DNA of 64,000 nt, taken from positions 45,790 to 109,789 of the forward strand of contig DASYCE010000001.1 in NCBI GenBank assembly GCA_036500345.1, in the 5' to 3' direction. Under the pieces are notes generated by a model that worked only from the letters and a program-made list of their open reading frames with translations, did not search any database and was not told the origin of the DNA. A program made the position numbers and the translations under genes. This document shows positions 16,986 to 25,982 of this stretch, piece by piece (position 1 is the stretch's first letter; the number at the start of each line of letters is the position of its first letter). Source of the DNA: Gemmatimonadales bacterium (GTDB lineage: Bacteria > Gemmatimonadota > Gemmatimonadetes > Gemmatimonadales > GWC2-71-9).

Positions 16986-17360
16986 ATGTTGCGTGACTTC
17001 ACGAGATTCCTCAGCGACGACCCGATGGATGTCCTGCTCAATCCCCGGCGGACCGAGGAGCAGGACCGGGCGAGGGCGGCTGGTGCATCGCGGTTGCAGG
17101 CACTCGGCGTCCGGCTCACCGGCACCGAGACGAGCGACGAGATCGGGGACCTTCTCGACGCGATCGAGGCGTTCGAAGAGGCGGTGGAATCGCGCGGCGG
17201 CGACCTGATGATCGATGAGGGGCCGCACGGCGTGACGACCGAGCCGGAATCTCCCGATTTCGTCCTCCCAAGGCGCGGCGACCACGAATCGGTGGCAGCG
17301 TTCAGGGCTCGGCTCATCGACACCGCATCCCGGCTCAGGGAGATCGGTCAGCGCCGTTGA
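16986..17360 (+). CDS. Small hypothetical protein
   Basis: A 124-residue soluble protein. The ATG at 16986 has a strong GAGGAGG site (16973-16979) seven bases upstream, which fixes the start; an upstream in-frame ATG lacks one. Composition is charged and mostly helical (residues 15-80 and 105-124), with no signal peptide, membrane segment or known motif. It stands alone between the M1 peptidase and the M30-like lipoprotein. No function proposed. Confidence 0.75.
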   Translation: MLRDFTRFLSDDPMDVLLNPRRTEEQDRARAAGASRLQALGVRLTGTETSDEIGDLLDAIEAFEEAVESRGGDLMIDEGPHGVTTEPESPDFVLPRRGDHESVAAFRARLIDTASRLREIGQRR

Positions 17361-17400
17361 TCGGCGCGGGAGGCGCTTGGTCGGCTCCCGGAAGTCGTTG

Positions 17401-17439
17401 ATCGAACCGGCCACGCGCGGTCGGCTCTTTCGGTTCGAT
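17401..17439 (+). terminator. Possible terminator hairpin
   Basis: Nine-base inverted repeat ATCGAACCG (17401-17409) and CGGTTCGAT (17431-17439) with a 21-base loop, 40 bases after the small gene. It is followed by ATTTGAC rather than a T-run. The rest of 17361-17608 holds only a promoter-like TACACT. Confidence 0.35.
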
Positions 17440-17448
17440 ATTTGACGG

Positions 17449-17454
17449 TACACT
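17449..17454 (+). promoter_or_regulatory. Possible -10 element upstream of the M30-like lipoprotein
   Basis: TACACT followed by TTCTCGCC, matching the pattern seen before 15227 and 33216. It stands about 155 bases before the chosen ATG at 17609 and 56 before an alternative ATG at 17510, so it slightly favours the earlier start or a long leader. Confidence 0.3.
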
Positions 17455-17608
17455 TTCTCGCCGGCTTCTGGCGCCGGATTCTCAATGGCACCCCCCGTCG
17501 CATCCGGGTATGGTTCAACTCATGAGATACGCCCCTGAAGTGACCAGCGTCGGACTCCGCCGGCCGAGGGCAGTTAACCTTGGCCGGAAGCGCTCCGTCC
17601 TTACGAAC

Positions 17609-19381
17609 ATGATCCCAGCGTCCTTCGCCTCCCGCGCCGCGCGCCGCTCGTGGTGGCTCGCAGCAGCTGCCGGCGCCGCCTTCCTCGCGGCGTGCAGCAG
17701 CACCTCCCCGGGGAACACCGGCGTCCCGAGCGGACCGTTCGTCAACAATCCGTGCTCGCCGGGAACAGTCAATCTTGGCGTCGCGCAGAGCGTCCTGCTC
17801 GACTGCAGCAACGGCGGGTCGACGGTATCGCTGGCCGGTAACGGTGCCAGTTATGTGGTCGTGGCACAGTTCGCGACCAACCTGGTTGCCAATCAGAACA
17901 TCCCTTACACACTCGAGACCGGCACCCTCGCGACGGCCAACCTGACGGCGCAGCGGGTGGCCGCGATGCGATCGGCAAGCACCACGGCGTTTCTGTCGCG
18001 CGGGACGTTGCCGCCGAAGCGGCCGATGGAAAACCAGGCGGCGTTCGAGCGCGCGGTGATCGGCCACGCGGCGAGCGTCAGCTATCCGCGGATGTCCGCG
18101 CGCCCGCTCGCTCATGAGATCGCGCCGCCGACACTGGGTAGCACCCGCACCTTCCGGGTCCTTTCCAACTTCAATGCCAATTCCTTCTCGACGGCGACAG
18201 CGCAGCTCGCGTACATCGGGTCCAACATCTATCTGTACATCGACGTCAGCGCGCCGGCCAACGGGTTCACCTCCAGCCAGCTGCAGGCGTTCGGCCAGCT
18301 CTTCGACCAGACGCTCTATGACATCGACGTGAACGCCTTTGGCCAGCCGTCGGATGTCGACGGCAATGGGCACATCATCATGCTGATGTCGCCCTTGGTG
18401 AACGCCGACACGCCGGCATCAACGTGCAGCACCGAAGGGTTCGTGGCGGGGTTTTTCGACTCGGAGGACTTCAACAACTCCGGCGACCCGAATTCGAATC
18501 AGGGCGAAGTCTTCTACTCGATCGTCCCCGATCCGAACGGCACCGTGTCCTGCGCGCACACCGTGGACGACGTCGGTTCCAACATTCCGGCCACCTTCCT
18601 GCACGAGCTTCAGCACCTGATCAATTTCTCGCAGCACGTGGTGGTGAATCATCAGGCGGCGCAATCGAGCTGGCTCGATGAAGGGATGAGCATCGTTGCC
18701 GAAGAGCTCGGCTCGCTCTACTACGAACAGAAATGCCCGCCCCCGGCATGCCGCACTGACGCAACGCAACTCTTCCCGGATTCATCCCAGGGATTCATCC
18801 AGGGTTTCTTCTACGATTCATACGATTACGCCCTCCTTCCCGACTCGGTCTCGCTCACGCTGCACAACGATTCGGAAAATGGATTCTCCTGGCGGGGCGG
18901 TGACTGGACGATGGTGCGATACCTCGCCGACCGGTTTGGCACCCAGGTCTACCACCTGCTCGAGACCGGGCCATCCGACGGCCTCGCGGCGATCACCGCG
19001 GCGACCGGCAATCCATTCCGAAGTTCGTTCGGAGATTTCGGGATGGCGCTCTATACCGATTCGCTGCCCGGACTTCCACGCATGACCGCGCCGCCGGCCG
19101 ACCGGTTCGTGACGCGCAACCTGCACCAGCTCTGGGCGCGCCTCTTCGCGACGTCCGGGCCGAGTTCGCAGGTGCCCCTGGCGATGCCGCTGGTGCTCTT
19201 CGGTATCCACGCCGACACGACGACCTTCGTGATGGAACCGGGAGCGATGTCATTCTGGCGGGTCGATACCGCGCCAACGGATACCACCGTGGCGATCCGG
19301 TTCGCCGGTCCAGGAGGGAATGCGCTCTCCTCGGCGCTGGCACCGCAGCTTTCGGTATTCAGGCTCCCACCGGGGCAGTAG
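17609..19381 (+). CDS. M30-like zinc metallopeptidase, lipoprotein
   Basis: A 590-residue protein. From the ATG at 17609 it has a lipoprotein signal peptide with lipobox LAAC (Cys29), which is why this start was chosen over 17510. A calcium-site-like DVDGNGHI segment (250-256) precedes the zinc motif HELQH (332-336), and WLDEGMS follows with Glu358 as likely third ligand. This arrangement is that of hyicolysin-type M30 neutral proteases. The region after it is rich in strands. The protein should be anchored in the outer or inner membrane facing the periplasm or exterior. A terminator hairpin sits just after the stop. The M30 label is by motif pattern only. Confidence 0.85.
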   Translation: MIPASFASRAARRSWWLAAAAGAAFLAACSSTSPGNTGVPSGPFVNNPCSPGTVNLGVAQSVLLDCSNGGSTVSLAGNGASYVVVAQFATNLVANQNIPYTLETGTLATANLTAQRVAAMRSASTTAFLSRGTLPPKRPMENQAAFERAVIGHAASVSYPRMSARPLAHEIAPPTLGSTRTFRVLSNFNANSFSTATAQLAYIGSNIYLYIDVSAPANGFTSSQLQAFGQLFDQTLYDIDVNAFGQPSDVDGNGHIIMLMSPLVNADTPASTCSTEGFVAGFFDSEDFNNSGDPNSNQGEVFYSIVPDPNGTVSCAHTVDDVGSNIPATFLHELQHLINFSQHVVVNHQAAQSSWLDEGMSIVAEELGSLYYEQKCPPPACRTDATQLFPDSSQGFIQGFFYDSYDYALLPDSVSLTLHNDSENGFSWRGGDWTMVRYLADRFGTQVYHLLETGPSDGLAAITAATGNPFRSSFGDFGMALYTDSLPGLPRMTAPPADRFVTRNLHQLWARLFATSGPSSQVPLAMPLVLFGIHADTTTFVMEPGAMSFWRVDTAPTDTTVAIRFAGPGGNALSSALAPQLSVFRLPPGQ

Positions 19382-19413
19382 CCGGCGCCGCAGGAAGGCG
19401 CGAAGAGTGAAAC

Positions 19414-19450
19414 AGCGCGTCCACCGACTTCGTGGGCGCGCTATTTCTTT
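19414..19450 (+). terminator. Terminator overlapping the end of the convergent GH3 gene
   Basis: Stem AGCGCGTCCAC (19414-19424) with GTGGGCGCGCT (19432-19442), one G-T wobble, 7-base loop, followed by ATTTCTTT. The right arm overlaps the stop codon of the minus-strand GH3 gene, and the hairpin can serve both genes. Confidence 0.75.
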
Positions 19451-22059
19451 GCGGCTCCGACCCGGATGACTCGATCGAGCCGGATGTCGGCCGACGACGC
19501 GCCCACTTCGAGGCGCACCGGTTCCGATTCGACGCTCCACCCCTGCGTGGCGCTGTTCCAGTACGCCAGCGCTGAGGCCGGGAGCGAAAACGCCACCGTC
19601 TTCGTTTGGCCCGGCGTCAGCGACACTCGCTGAAACCCGCGCAAATCCTCGCGGGGACGTGGAACCGACGATCCGAGATGCTGCACGTACAGCTGGACGA
19701 CTTCGTCACCAGCGCGTGAGCCCGTGTTGGTCACATTGACGCGCACCGTATCGGTGGCATCGAAGGCAAGGGAGTCGCTACTCACTCGGAGCGAATCGTA
19801 CGCGAAGGTCGTGTAGCTCAATCCGAATCCGAAAGGAAAGAGCGCCGGCCCGTCGAAGAACCGATAGGTCCGTCCCGCCATGTTGTAATCGTCAAACGGC
19901 GGAAGATCCGCCACGTTGCGGTAGAAGGTGACCGGGAGGCGTCCCGCGGGGTTGTAATCGCCGAAGAGCACGTCGGCGATCGCGGCGCCGCCGGCTTCGC
20001 CCGGGTACCACCCTTCGATGATCGCCGGCACGTGTGCCGCGGCCCAGTTGACCGCGACGGCGCTGCCGTTCAGCAGCACGAGGACTGTCGGCTTGCCGAG
20101 CGCCATGACCCGGCGCAGCAGCTGTTGCTGGGCGTCGGGGAGGTCGATGCGGGTGCGGTCGCCGCCGGTGAATCCATCGACCTGGACGCGCATCTCCTCG
20201 CCTTCGAGCGCGTTGCTGAGGCCGAGAACCATGACGACCGCGTCGGCATCGCGTGCCACTGCAACGCTCTGCGCCTCGAGATACTCGGCCGGCGGCTGCC
20301 AGAGGAGTTGCACGTCGGCTGCGCCGTATGACTCCGCAGCCTCGATCGCGATCCTGTAGTTCTTCCCCGCAGCAAGTTCGATTGCCGCCGATGACGCAAG
20401 CCTCGGCGTCGCGGATTCGACATTGCGTTGTCCAAAACCCGAACGGACCACTACCGAATCGTCGAGACGCAGCTGAAAGCGGACCGTTCCGCGCAGCGCG
20501 AGGTGATAGATGCCGGTCACCGGAGGCTCGAACGTCCCACTCCACCGCACGCCGAAGTCGTCGGCGTTCATCCCGGTACGCGGGGCGCCGTCGTGCCAGT
20601 TGGCATCGACCGCGGAATCGGTACGCGTGAAGAGCGGTTTCCCGTCCATCGTCCGCGATGCGTAGATGTCCGCGGTGAGTCCGCGGTGGCCATGCGGCGT
20701 CGCCAGCACCGTCGACGGGACTGGATCAAATGCGGGGAGTCCATCTGCCAATGCGGAGCCGCGCGCATATCGAACGGTCGTATGACGCGAGACGGCGGCG
20801 CGGATCCCCTGGAGTGGCGTGATGGTGTCAGACGACGATCCATTGTAATTCCCCATCTGCACCTCCGGATCATCGGCGTTCGGACCGATCACGGCGATGC
20901 TGCGGATCGTCTTCCCGAGCGGAAGGAGATGATCCTGGTTCCTGAGGAGCACGATCGACTGCCGCGCGACCTCCCGCGCGAGCGCCTTGTGCGCCGGTGA
21001 ATCGACATCGCTGTAGGGGACCTTCGACCATGGCACGCTGTCGGGTGGATCGAACATGCCGAGCTTCATCCGCGCGGTGAAGAGCCGGGTGACGGAGGAA
21101 TCGATCGTCGATTCCGTGAGCAGACCCGAGTGCACGGCGTTGACCAGCGAATTGTACGAGTCGCCGCATTCGAGATCGGTCCCCGCCGTGACCGCCAGCG
21201 CTGATGCTGCCGCAGCATTGGCGGAGACCTTGTGACGCTCGTAGATGTCGTCGATCGCGCCGCAATCCGAGACCACGTATCCCGGGAAATGCCAGTCGCC
21301 GCGCAGCACGGTCTTGAGCAGGAGATCGCTTCCGCACGCCGGCGACCCTCCGAGACGATTGTAAGCGCACATCAGCGACCACGCGCCGCCGCTCTCGATC
21401 CCGGCGCGGAATTGCGGCAGATAGGTCTCGCGAAGATCGCGCTCGCTGATCTGGGCGTCGAAGGTGTGCCGCGACGGTTCGGGCCCGCTGTGCACGGCGA
21501 AGTGCTTCACCGTGGAGATGGTCTTGAGATACGTCGGGTCGTCACCCTGCATCCCGCGGATGAACTGCACCGCGATGCGGCCGCTGAGGAAGGGATCCTC
21601 GCCGTACGTCTCCTGCCCGCGCCCCCAGCGCGGGTCACGGAAGATGTTGATGTTCGGCGACCAGAAGGTGAGCCCCTGATATCGCTCGCGGCTGTCGTGG
21701 CGGAGCGCCTCGTTGTACTTCGCCCGCGCCTCATCGGAGACGACCGTTGCCATCTGATGGACCAGCGAATCGTTCCACGTCGCGGCGAGGCCGATCGCCT
21801 GCGGGAAAACGGTAGCGAGGCCGGAGCGCGCCACGCCGTGGAGCGCCTCGTTCCACCAGTTGTAGGCGGGGATGCCGAGGCGGGGGATCGCCGCGGCGAC
21901 GTCCTTCATCTGCGAGACCTTCTCCTCAAGCGTCATCTGCGCCACGAGGTCGCGGGCCCGTTCGGCGAACGGCGGTGAATGGACTGCCGGACCGGCGTCC
22001 TGCGCCTGGGCGTGACGACCGCCCAGGACGATGAGGATGATTGCGCCGATGATCGTCAT
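19441..22059 (-). CDS. Glycoside hydrolase family 3 enzyme with PA14 domain (beta-glucosidase or beta-xylosidase)
   Basis: An 872-residue exported enzyme. From the ATG at 22059 a signal peptide is present (MTIIGAIILIVLGGRHAQAQ); no good ribosome site is visible, so the exact start is uncertain. The N-terminal barrel has TVKHFAVH (183-190) and the nucleophile region YVVSDCG with Asp265, a form typical of xylosidase-like GH3 members. A PA14 sugar-binding insert occupies about 460-610 (GVRWSGTFEPPVTGIYHLAL). The C-terminal alpha/beta domain and a fibronectin-like end domain (EVVQLYVQHLGSSVPRP) complete the common four-part layout. It should release terminal glucose or xylose from plant oligosaccharides in the periplasm. 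It is transcribed alone. Confidence 0.93.
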   Translation of the reverse strand: MTIIGAIILIVLGGRHAQAQDAGPAVHSPPFAERARDLVAQMTLEEKVSQMKDVAAAIPRLGIPAYNWWNEALHGVARSGLATVFPQAIGLAATWNDSLVHQMATVVSDEARAKYNEALRHDSRERYQGLTFWSPNINIFRDPRWGRGQETYGEDPFLSGRIAVQFIRGMQGDDPTYLKTISTVKHFAVHSGPEPSRHTFDAQISERDLRETYLPQFRAGIESGGAWSLMCAYNRLGGSPACGSDLLLKTVLRGDWHFPGYVVSDCGAIDDIYERHKVSANAAAASALAVTAGTDLECGDSYNSLVNAVHSGLLTESTIDSSVTRLFTARMKLGMFDPPDSVPWSKVPYSDVDSPAHKALAREVARQSIVLLRNQDHLLPLGKTIRSIAVIGPNADDPEVQMGNYNGSSSDTITPLQGIRAAVSRHTTVRYARGSALADGLPAFDPVPSTVLATPHGHRGLTADIYASRTMDGKPLFTRTDSAVDANWHDGAPRTGMNADDFGVRWSGTFEPPVTGIYHLALRGTVRFQLRLDDSVVVRSGFGQRNVESATPRLASSAAIELAAGKNYRIAIEAAESYGAADVQLLWQPPAEYLEAQSVAVARDADAVVMVLGLSNALEGEEMRVQVDGFTGGDRTRIDLPDAQQQLLRRVMALGKPTVLVLLNGSAVAVNWAAAHVPAIIEGWYPGEAGGAAIADVLFGDYNPAGRLPVTFYRNVADLPPFDDYNMAGRTYRFFDGPALFPFGFGLSYTTFAYDSLRVSSDSLAFDATDTVRVNVTNTGSRAGDEVVQLYVQHLGSSVPRPREDLRGFQRVSLTPGQTKTVAFSLPASALAYWNSATQGWSVESEPVRLEVGASSADIRLDRVIRVGAAKK

Positions 22060-22206
22060 CAATCGACTGCAGCAACATGGCACATGATGCCGGGAAGGTG
22101 CTTCCGTCAGGCTCGGCGTCGGGTGCTTCGCAATGAAGTTGAGGCGTCCCATCGAGGCATGGTTCCGTCGGGACCCCTGTCCGACGCGACGATCGAGGAG
22201 GGATCC

Positions 22207-22425
22207 ATGTCGAGTACTCAGCCGGCTTCAGATCCGCGGCAGCAGGTCGCGCAGCTCCGCGATATGCTCACTGAAACAGCGCGCCACGCGCGTGATGATG
22301 TCGGAAAACTCGGCGAGCCCCGGGCGCAGGCGCTGTTCGAAACTACAGCGGAAGCACTCGAAGGGCTCGCCAAGGCCTGCCGGGACTACGACGCCGGCAA
22401 GGAGCCGGCGTGGCAGCGGCACTAA
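22207..22425 (+). CDS. Very small hypothetical protein
   Basis: A 72-residue protein. The ATG at 22207 follows a GAGGAGG ribosome site at 22194-22200 with ideal spacing, which is the main reason to call it. The sequence is helical and charged with a conserved-looking end (KACRDYDAGKEPAWQRH). No export signal. It is divergent from the GH3 gene and ends ten bases from the convergent sortilin-like gene. Confidence 0.7.
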   Translation: MSSTQPASDPRQQVAQLRDMLTETARHARDDVGKLGEPRAQALFETTAEALEGLAKACRDYDAGKEPAWQRH

Positions 22426-22435
22426 CTGAACGGCG

Positions 22436-25400
22436 CTAGATCCCCGGCTTGCTGGCGCCACGGCCGCCCGCGGCACGTGCAGCCGCGGGGGCCACCGTGC
22501 AGACCGGCGCGGCCAACTTGTGAGTCGGCGCCGGAACCGGATTCATGTGCGCTGCAGCCAATTTGGCATTCAGCGCGTTGAGGTCCTTGCTGCTGACCGA
22601 CTGCCACCGCGTCACCGCCGCCTTGAGGTCGGCGCATGCCGGTGCAAAGGTGGCGAGGGTCGGCGCATTCGGTGCCATGTCACCATTGTCGAGACCAGTC
22701 AGCTGCCGATCCATCGTCCCGACTAGCGCGGCGAATGTCGGTGTCGGTGCGATCCCGGCCGGCGCCGTGGCGTTGGGCCGTACCCCGGCGCGACCGCCCG
22801 GCGCCGCAGTACCACCGACCACCACGAGCATCGAATCGAACGTCTTCGCCGCCGTCGCCACGTCCGGCGCCGGATTGGCATGGTCGACTTCGGCCACCGC
22901 CGCCCGCATCGCCGTCACGTCCTGGTAGCCATCCCACGCTTCGCGTGCGCCGTCATACAGCTTGAGCTGGAGATCGTGCTGGGCCCGGAGATCCGCCGCC
23001 GATGCCGGTGAACGCGGATCGTTGCGCACGCTGAATGTCTGCGTGTAGGACTTGCCATCGACCGTCAGCTTCGCCGTGTAGACTCCCGGAAGAGCGAGCG
23101 GACCTTCCGGCGACGCCGGGGTTTCGCCGGGGTTGGCGTTGATCTCGTAGTTGTGCGAGAACGCCGGCGGATTGTCGTACCGGATGTTCCAATTGATCCG
23201 GTTGGTGCCAATCTCCGTCGGCATCGGCTCCGGCTTCTCGAGCCAGAAGCTCGGCAGGACCGGGGGCGGTTCGTTGAGCGGCGCGATCGCAGCACTCGAC
23301 ATGTGCCGGACCACCTGTCCACCCGCATCGATGATATCGAGCGTGATGTCACCCGACGGCTTCGACCCGAGGTAGTAATAGACCACTGCGCCGAGCGGCG
23401 GATTCTCCGCGTGCGGAATCTCCGGCGGGAACGGCGTGTCGCCGTTGACGTTCCGGCGCACCCGCACTGCATCACCCGGCTTGAAGAGGTGGGCCGATTC
23501 CGACGCCGTCGTCGGCGTGATCTGGCGCAGCGGTGAGATGTCGTCGAGCACCCAGAACGACCTCCCATACGTGCCGACCACCAGGTCGTTGTCCTTGATC
23601 ACCATGTCGCGGTACGACGTGTTCGGCAGGTTGAGCATCAGCGACTGCCAGTTATCGCCATCGTCGAACGAGACATACACCGAGCTCTCCGTGCCGGCGA
23701 ACAGCAGTCCCGCCTTCCTCGTGTCGGCGCGGATCACCCGGGCGAACGATCCGCTCGGCTGATCGTTCCGCATTCCAGTGATGATCTTCGTCCACGTCTT
23801 GCCGTAATCGTGGGTGCGGTAGAAGTACGGCGTCATGTCGCGCGCGCCGTGGGTATCAATCGCGACGTACGCAGTCGCCGGGTCCTGGTGCGACGCGTCA
23901 ATGGCGGAGATATCCTGCCCAGTGGCGTTTTCGACTCCCGGGATCGATACGTCGGTCCAGGTCGCGCCGTGATCCTTGGTAACCTTGATCAGGCCGTTGT
24001 TGGTGCCGACCCAGATCACCCCCGGCGCGACGCTTGAAGTCGCGAACGATTCGATCGATCCGCCTGCGGGACCGCCGGCACCTCCGCCGCGTCCTCCACG
24101 TCCGCCTCGCCCGCCTCGGCCAGCTGCACCGCTATCGGGCGGCGTGTAACCCTTCGGGTAGCCGAGGTCGGGCGACAGCTTCTTCCAGTGCATCCCGCCG
24201 TCGGTGGTCGACATGAGATACTGGAAGCCGGTGAGCAGTTCGTGCGGATTGGACTCCGACCACGCCAGCGGCTGGTTGCCGACTTTCCGCAATCCCTCGG
24301 CGGGATTGACGTTGGGCGACACGTTGATCCACTGACCACTTGGATAGGTGATCTTCACGATGCCGCTCGACGGCCCACCCGAATAGACGATGTTGGGATT
24401 GAGCGGGTCGGCGACGATCGATCCGAACTCGTAGCCGGCAACCGGATACCAGTCGAACGGTGTGATCTCGCCGAGATCGCCGCGCGAGCGCGCGCGCACC
24501 GCGCCGGCGTCCTGCTGCGTCGCGTAGACCCAGTACGGATACGAATTGTCGACCGAGATGTGGTAGACCTGCTCGGTCTCCTGATTGTACCACGAACTCC
24601 ACGTTGCCCCGCCGTCCAGCGAAACCGTGGCGCCCTGATCGACGCCGAGGAGCATCCGCTTGCCGTTGGTGGGATCAATCCACATCTGCTGCGGATCATC
24701 GCCGCCGGGAGCGCCCTTGAAGCCGACGAAGGTGTTGCCGCCGTCGACCGACTTGAAGCTCGAGGTGTTGATCGTGTAGACGATGTCGGGGTTCGTCGGA
24801 TCGACGTAGACGCCGCAGTTGTAGCCGTTCTGCCCGTTCGCGATCCGGCGATCGTTCGCCGCCATCTGCTTCCACGTCGTCCCGCCGTCATCGGAGCGAT
24901 AGAGGCCGAAGTTGCCGATGACGAACATCCGCTGCGAATTGGTGTTCATCGCGATCGCGATCGATGTCCGTCCGGTCATCGACGGCGACGGGCACCCCGC
25001 CGGGGCGGTCAGCTTGATCGTGAGCTGATGCCAGGTGACACCCTCGTCGGTCGACTTGTAGACCTCGGTGCCTGTCGGTCCTGCCGCTGCACACCCGCCG
25101 GCGCCTCGACCGCGACCACCGCCGAACGCCGCACCACCACCCGCGCCTCGACCGGCCGGCGCGTTGTAGTGCCGCACCGTCGTCGCCAGCATCACCTTCG
25201 GATTGTCATACGCCCAGGTGATTTCCTGGATCCCGGTCGTGCTGTCGACATAGAGCGTCTTGTTCCAGCTCTTGCCGCCATCGGTGCTGCGATAGAGCCC
25301 GCGGTTCTCGCTCGGCGTGCGAATGTTTCCCTGGGCCGCCACCATCACGATATTGGGGTCCTTCGGGTCGACCAGGATCGACGGGATCTGCTTCGTCTCG

Positions 25401-25834
25401 TCGAGCCCGAGATGAGTCCACGTCTTGCCGGCATCGGTCGACTTGTAGACGCCGTTCCCCTCATTGATCCCGCCGCCGGTGATCAGGTCGCCCGTGCCGA
25501 CGTAGATCACGTTCGGGTCGGACGGTGCGACCTGCACCGCGCCCACCGACGATACTTCCTTCACCGAATCGAAGACCGGATACCACGTCATCCCGGCGCT
25601 GGTCGTCTTCCACACGCCGCCGAGCGGCAAGCCGATGTAGAACGTTCCGGGCTGACCGATCGCGCCAGTGACCGCGGCGATGCGCCCGCCGCGGAACGGA
25701 CCGATGTTCCGCCAGCGAAGTCCGGCGAGGAGATTCGGTTCAATCGGAGACGCGGCGCCGATCGTCAATCCAGCGAGGAGGAGGAGACCGGTGCCGGCGA
25801 GCCAGCGCGAGCGGGATGTGCGGGACAACATCAC
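22436..25834 (-). CDS. Sortilin/VPS10-like Asp-box propeller protein, copy 1
   Basis: A 1132-residue exported protein (signal peptide LAGTGLLLLAGLTIGAA). It contains many Asp-box motifs ([ST]-x-D-x-G-x-[TS]-[WF]), for example STDAGKTW, STDGGKSW, SDDGGTTW, SLDGGATW, THDYGKTW and SFDDGDNW, which build the ten-bladed or double propeller of the sortilin/BNR family. Such proteins are often labelled glycosyl hydrolase in databases, but no catalytic pair is identified here. A Gly/Arg-rich loop (around 24060-24125) interrupts the propeller. The C-terminal third has a strand domain (DITLDIIDAGGQVVRH) and a helical region of the DUF type seen in this family. It lies directly before a paralogue of equal length on the same strand. 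Its ligand is unknown. Confidence 0.9.
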   Translation of the reverse strand: MMLSRTSRSRWLAGTGLLLLAGLTIGAASPIEPNLLAGLRWRNIGPFRGGRIAAVTGAIGQPGTFYIGLPLGGVWKTTSAGMTWYPVFDSVKEVSSVGAVQVAPSDPNVIYVGTGDLITGGGINEGNGVYKSTDAGKTWTHLGLDETKQIPSILVDPKDPNIVMVAAQGNIRTPSENRGLYRSTDGGKSWNKTLYVDSTTGIQEITWAYDNPKVMLATTVRHYNAPAGRGAGGGAAFGGGRGRGAGGCAAAGPTGTEVYKSTDEGVTWHQLTIKLTAPAGCPSPSMTGRTSIAIAMNTNSQRMFVIGNFGLYRSDDGGTTWKQMAANDRRIANGQNGYNCGVYVDPTNPDIVYTINTSSFKSVDGGNTFVGFKGAPGGDDPQQMWIDPTNGKRMLLGVDQGATVSLDGGATWSSWYNQETEQVYHISVDNSYPYWVYATQQDAGAVRARSRGDLGEITPFDWYPVAGYEFGSIVADPLNPNIVYSGGPSSGIVKITYPSGQWINVSPNVNPAEGLRKVGNQPLAWSESNPHELLTGFQYLMSTTDGGMHWKKLSPDLGYPKGYTPPDSGAAGRGGRGGRGGRGGGAGGPAGGSIESFATSSVAPGVIWVGTNNGLIKVTKDHGATWTDVSIPGVENATGQDISAIDASHQDPATAYVAIDTHGARDMTPYFYRTHDYGKTWTKIITGMRNDQPSGSFARVIRADTRKAGLLFAGTESSVYVSFDDGDNWQSLMLNLPNTSYRDMVIKDNDLVVGTYGRSFWVLDDISPLRQITPTTASESAHLFKPGDAVRVRRNVNGDTPFPPEIPHAENPPLGAVVYYYLGSKPSGDITLDIIDAGGQVVRHMSSAAIAPLNEPPPVLPSFWLEKPEPMPTEIGTNRINWNIRYDNPPAFSHNYEINANPGETPASPEGPLALPGVYTAKLTVDGKSYTQTFSVRNDPRSPASAADLRAQHDLQLKLYDGAREAWDGYQDVTAMRAAVAEVDHANPAPDVATAAKTFDSMLVVVGGTAAPGGRAGVRPNATAPAGIAPTPTFAALVGTMDRQLTGLDNGDMAPNAPTLATFAPACADLKAAVTRWQSVSSKDLNALNAKLAAAHMNPVPAPTHKLAAPVCTVAPAAARAAGGRGASKPGI

Positions 25835-25982
25835 GTACCTCGAGTCATGAGTTGGGAGCGTCCAACAATATCAGCACGTCATCGCCGCGAACAGCGCGCG
25901 CGCCGACGCACAGCCGCGGGTCACCGCGCCGACCGTGATGGTCAGCGCGGCAACCACGTGCTTCAATGGCATGCGGGTGCGA

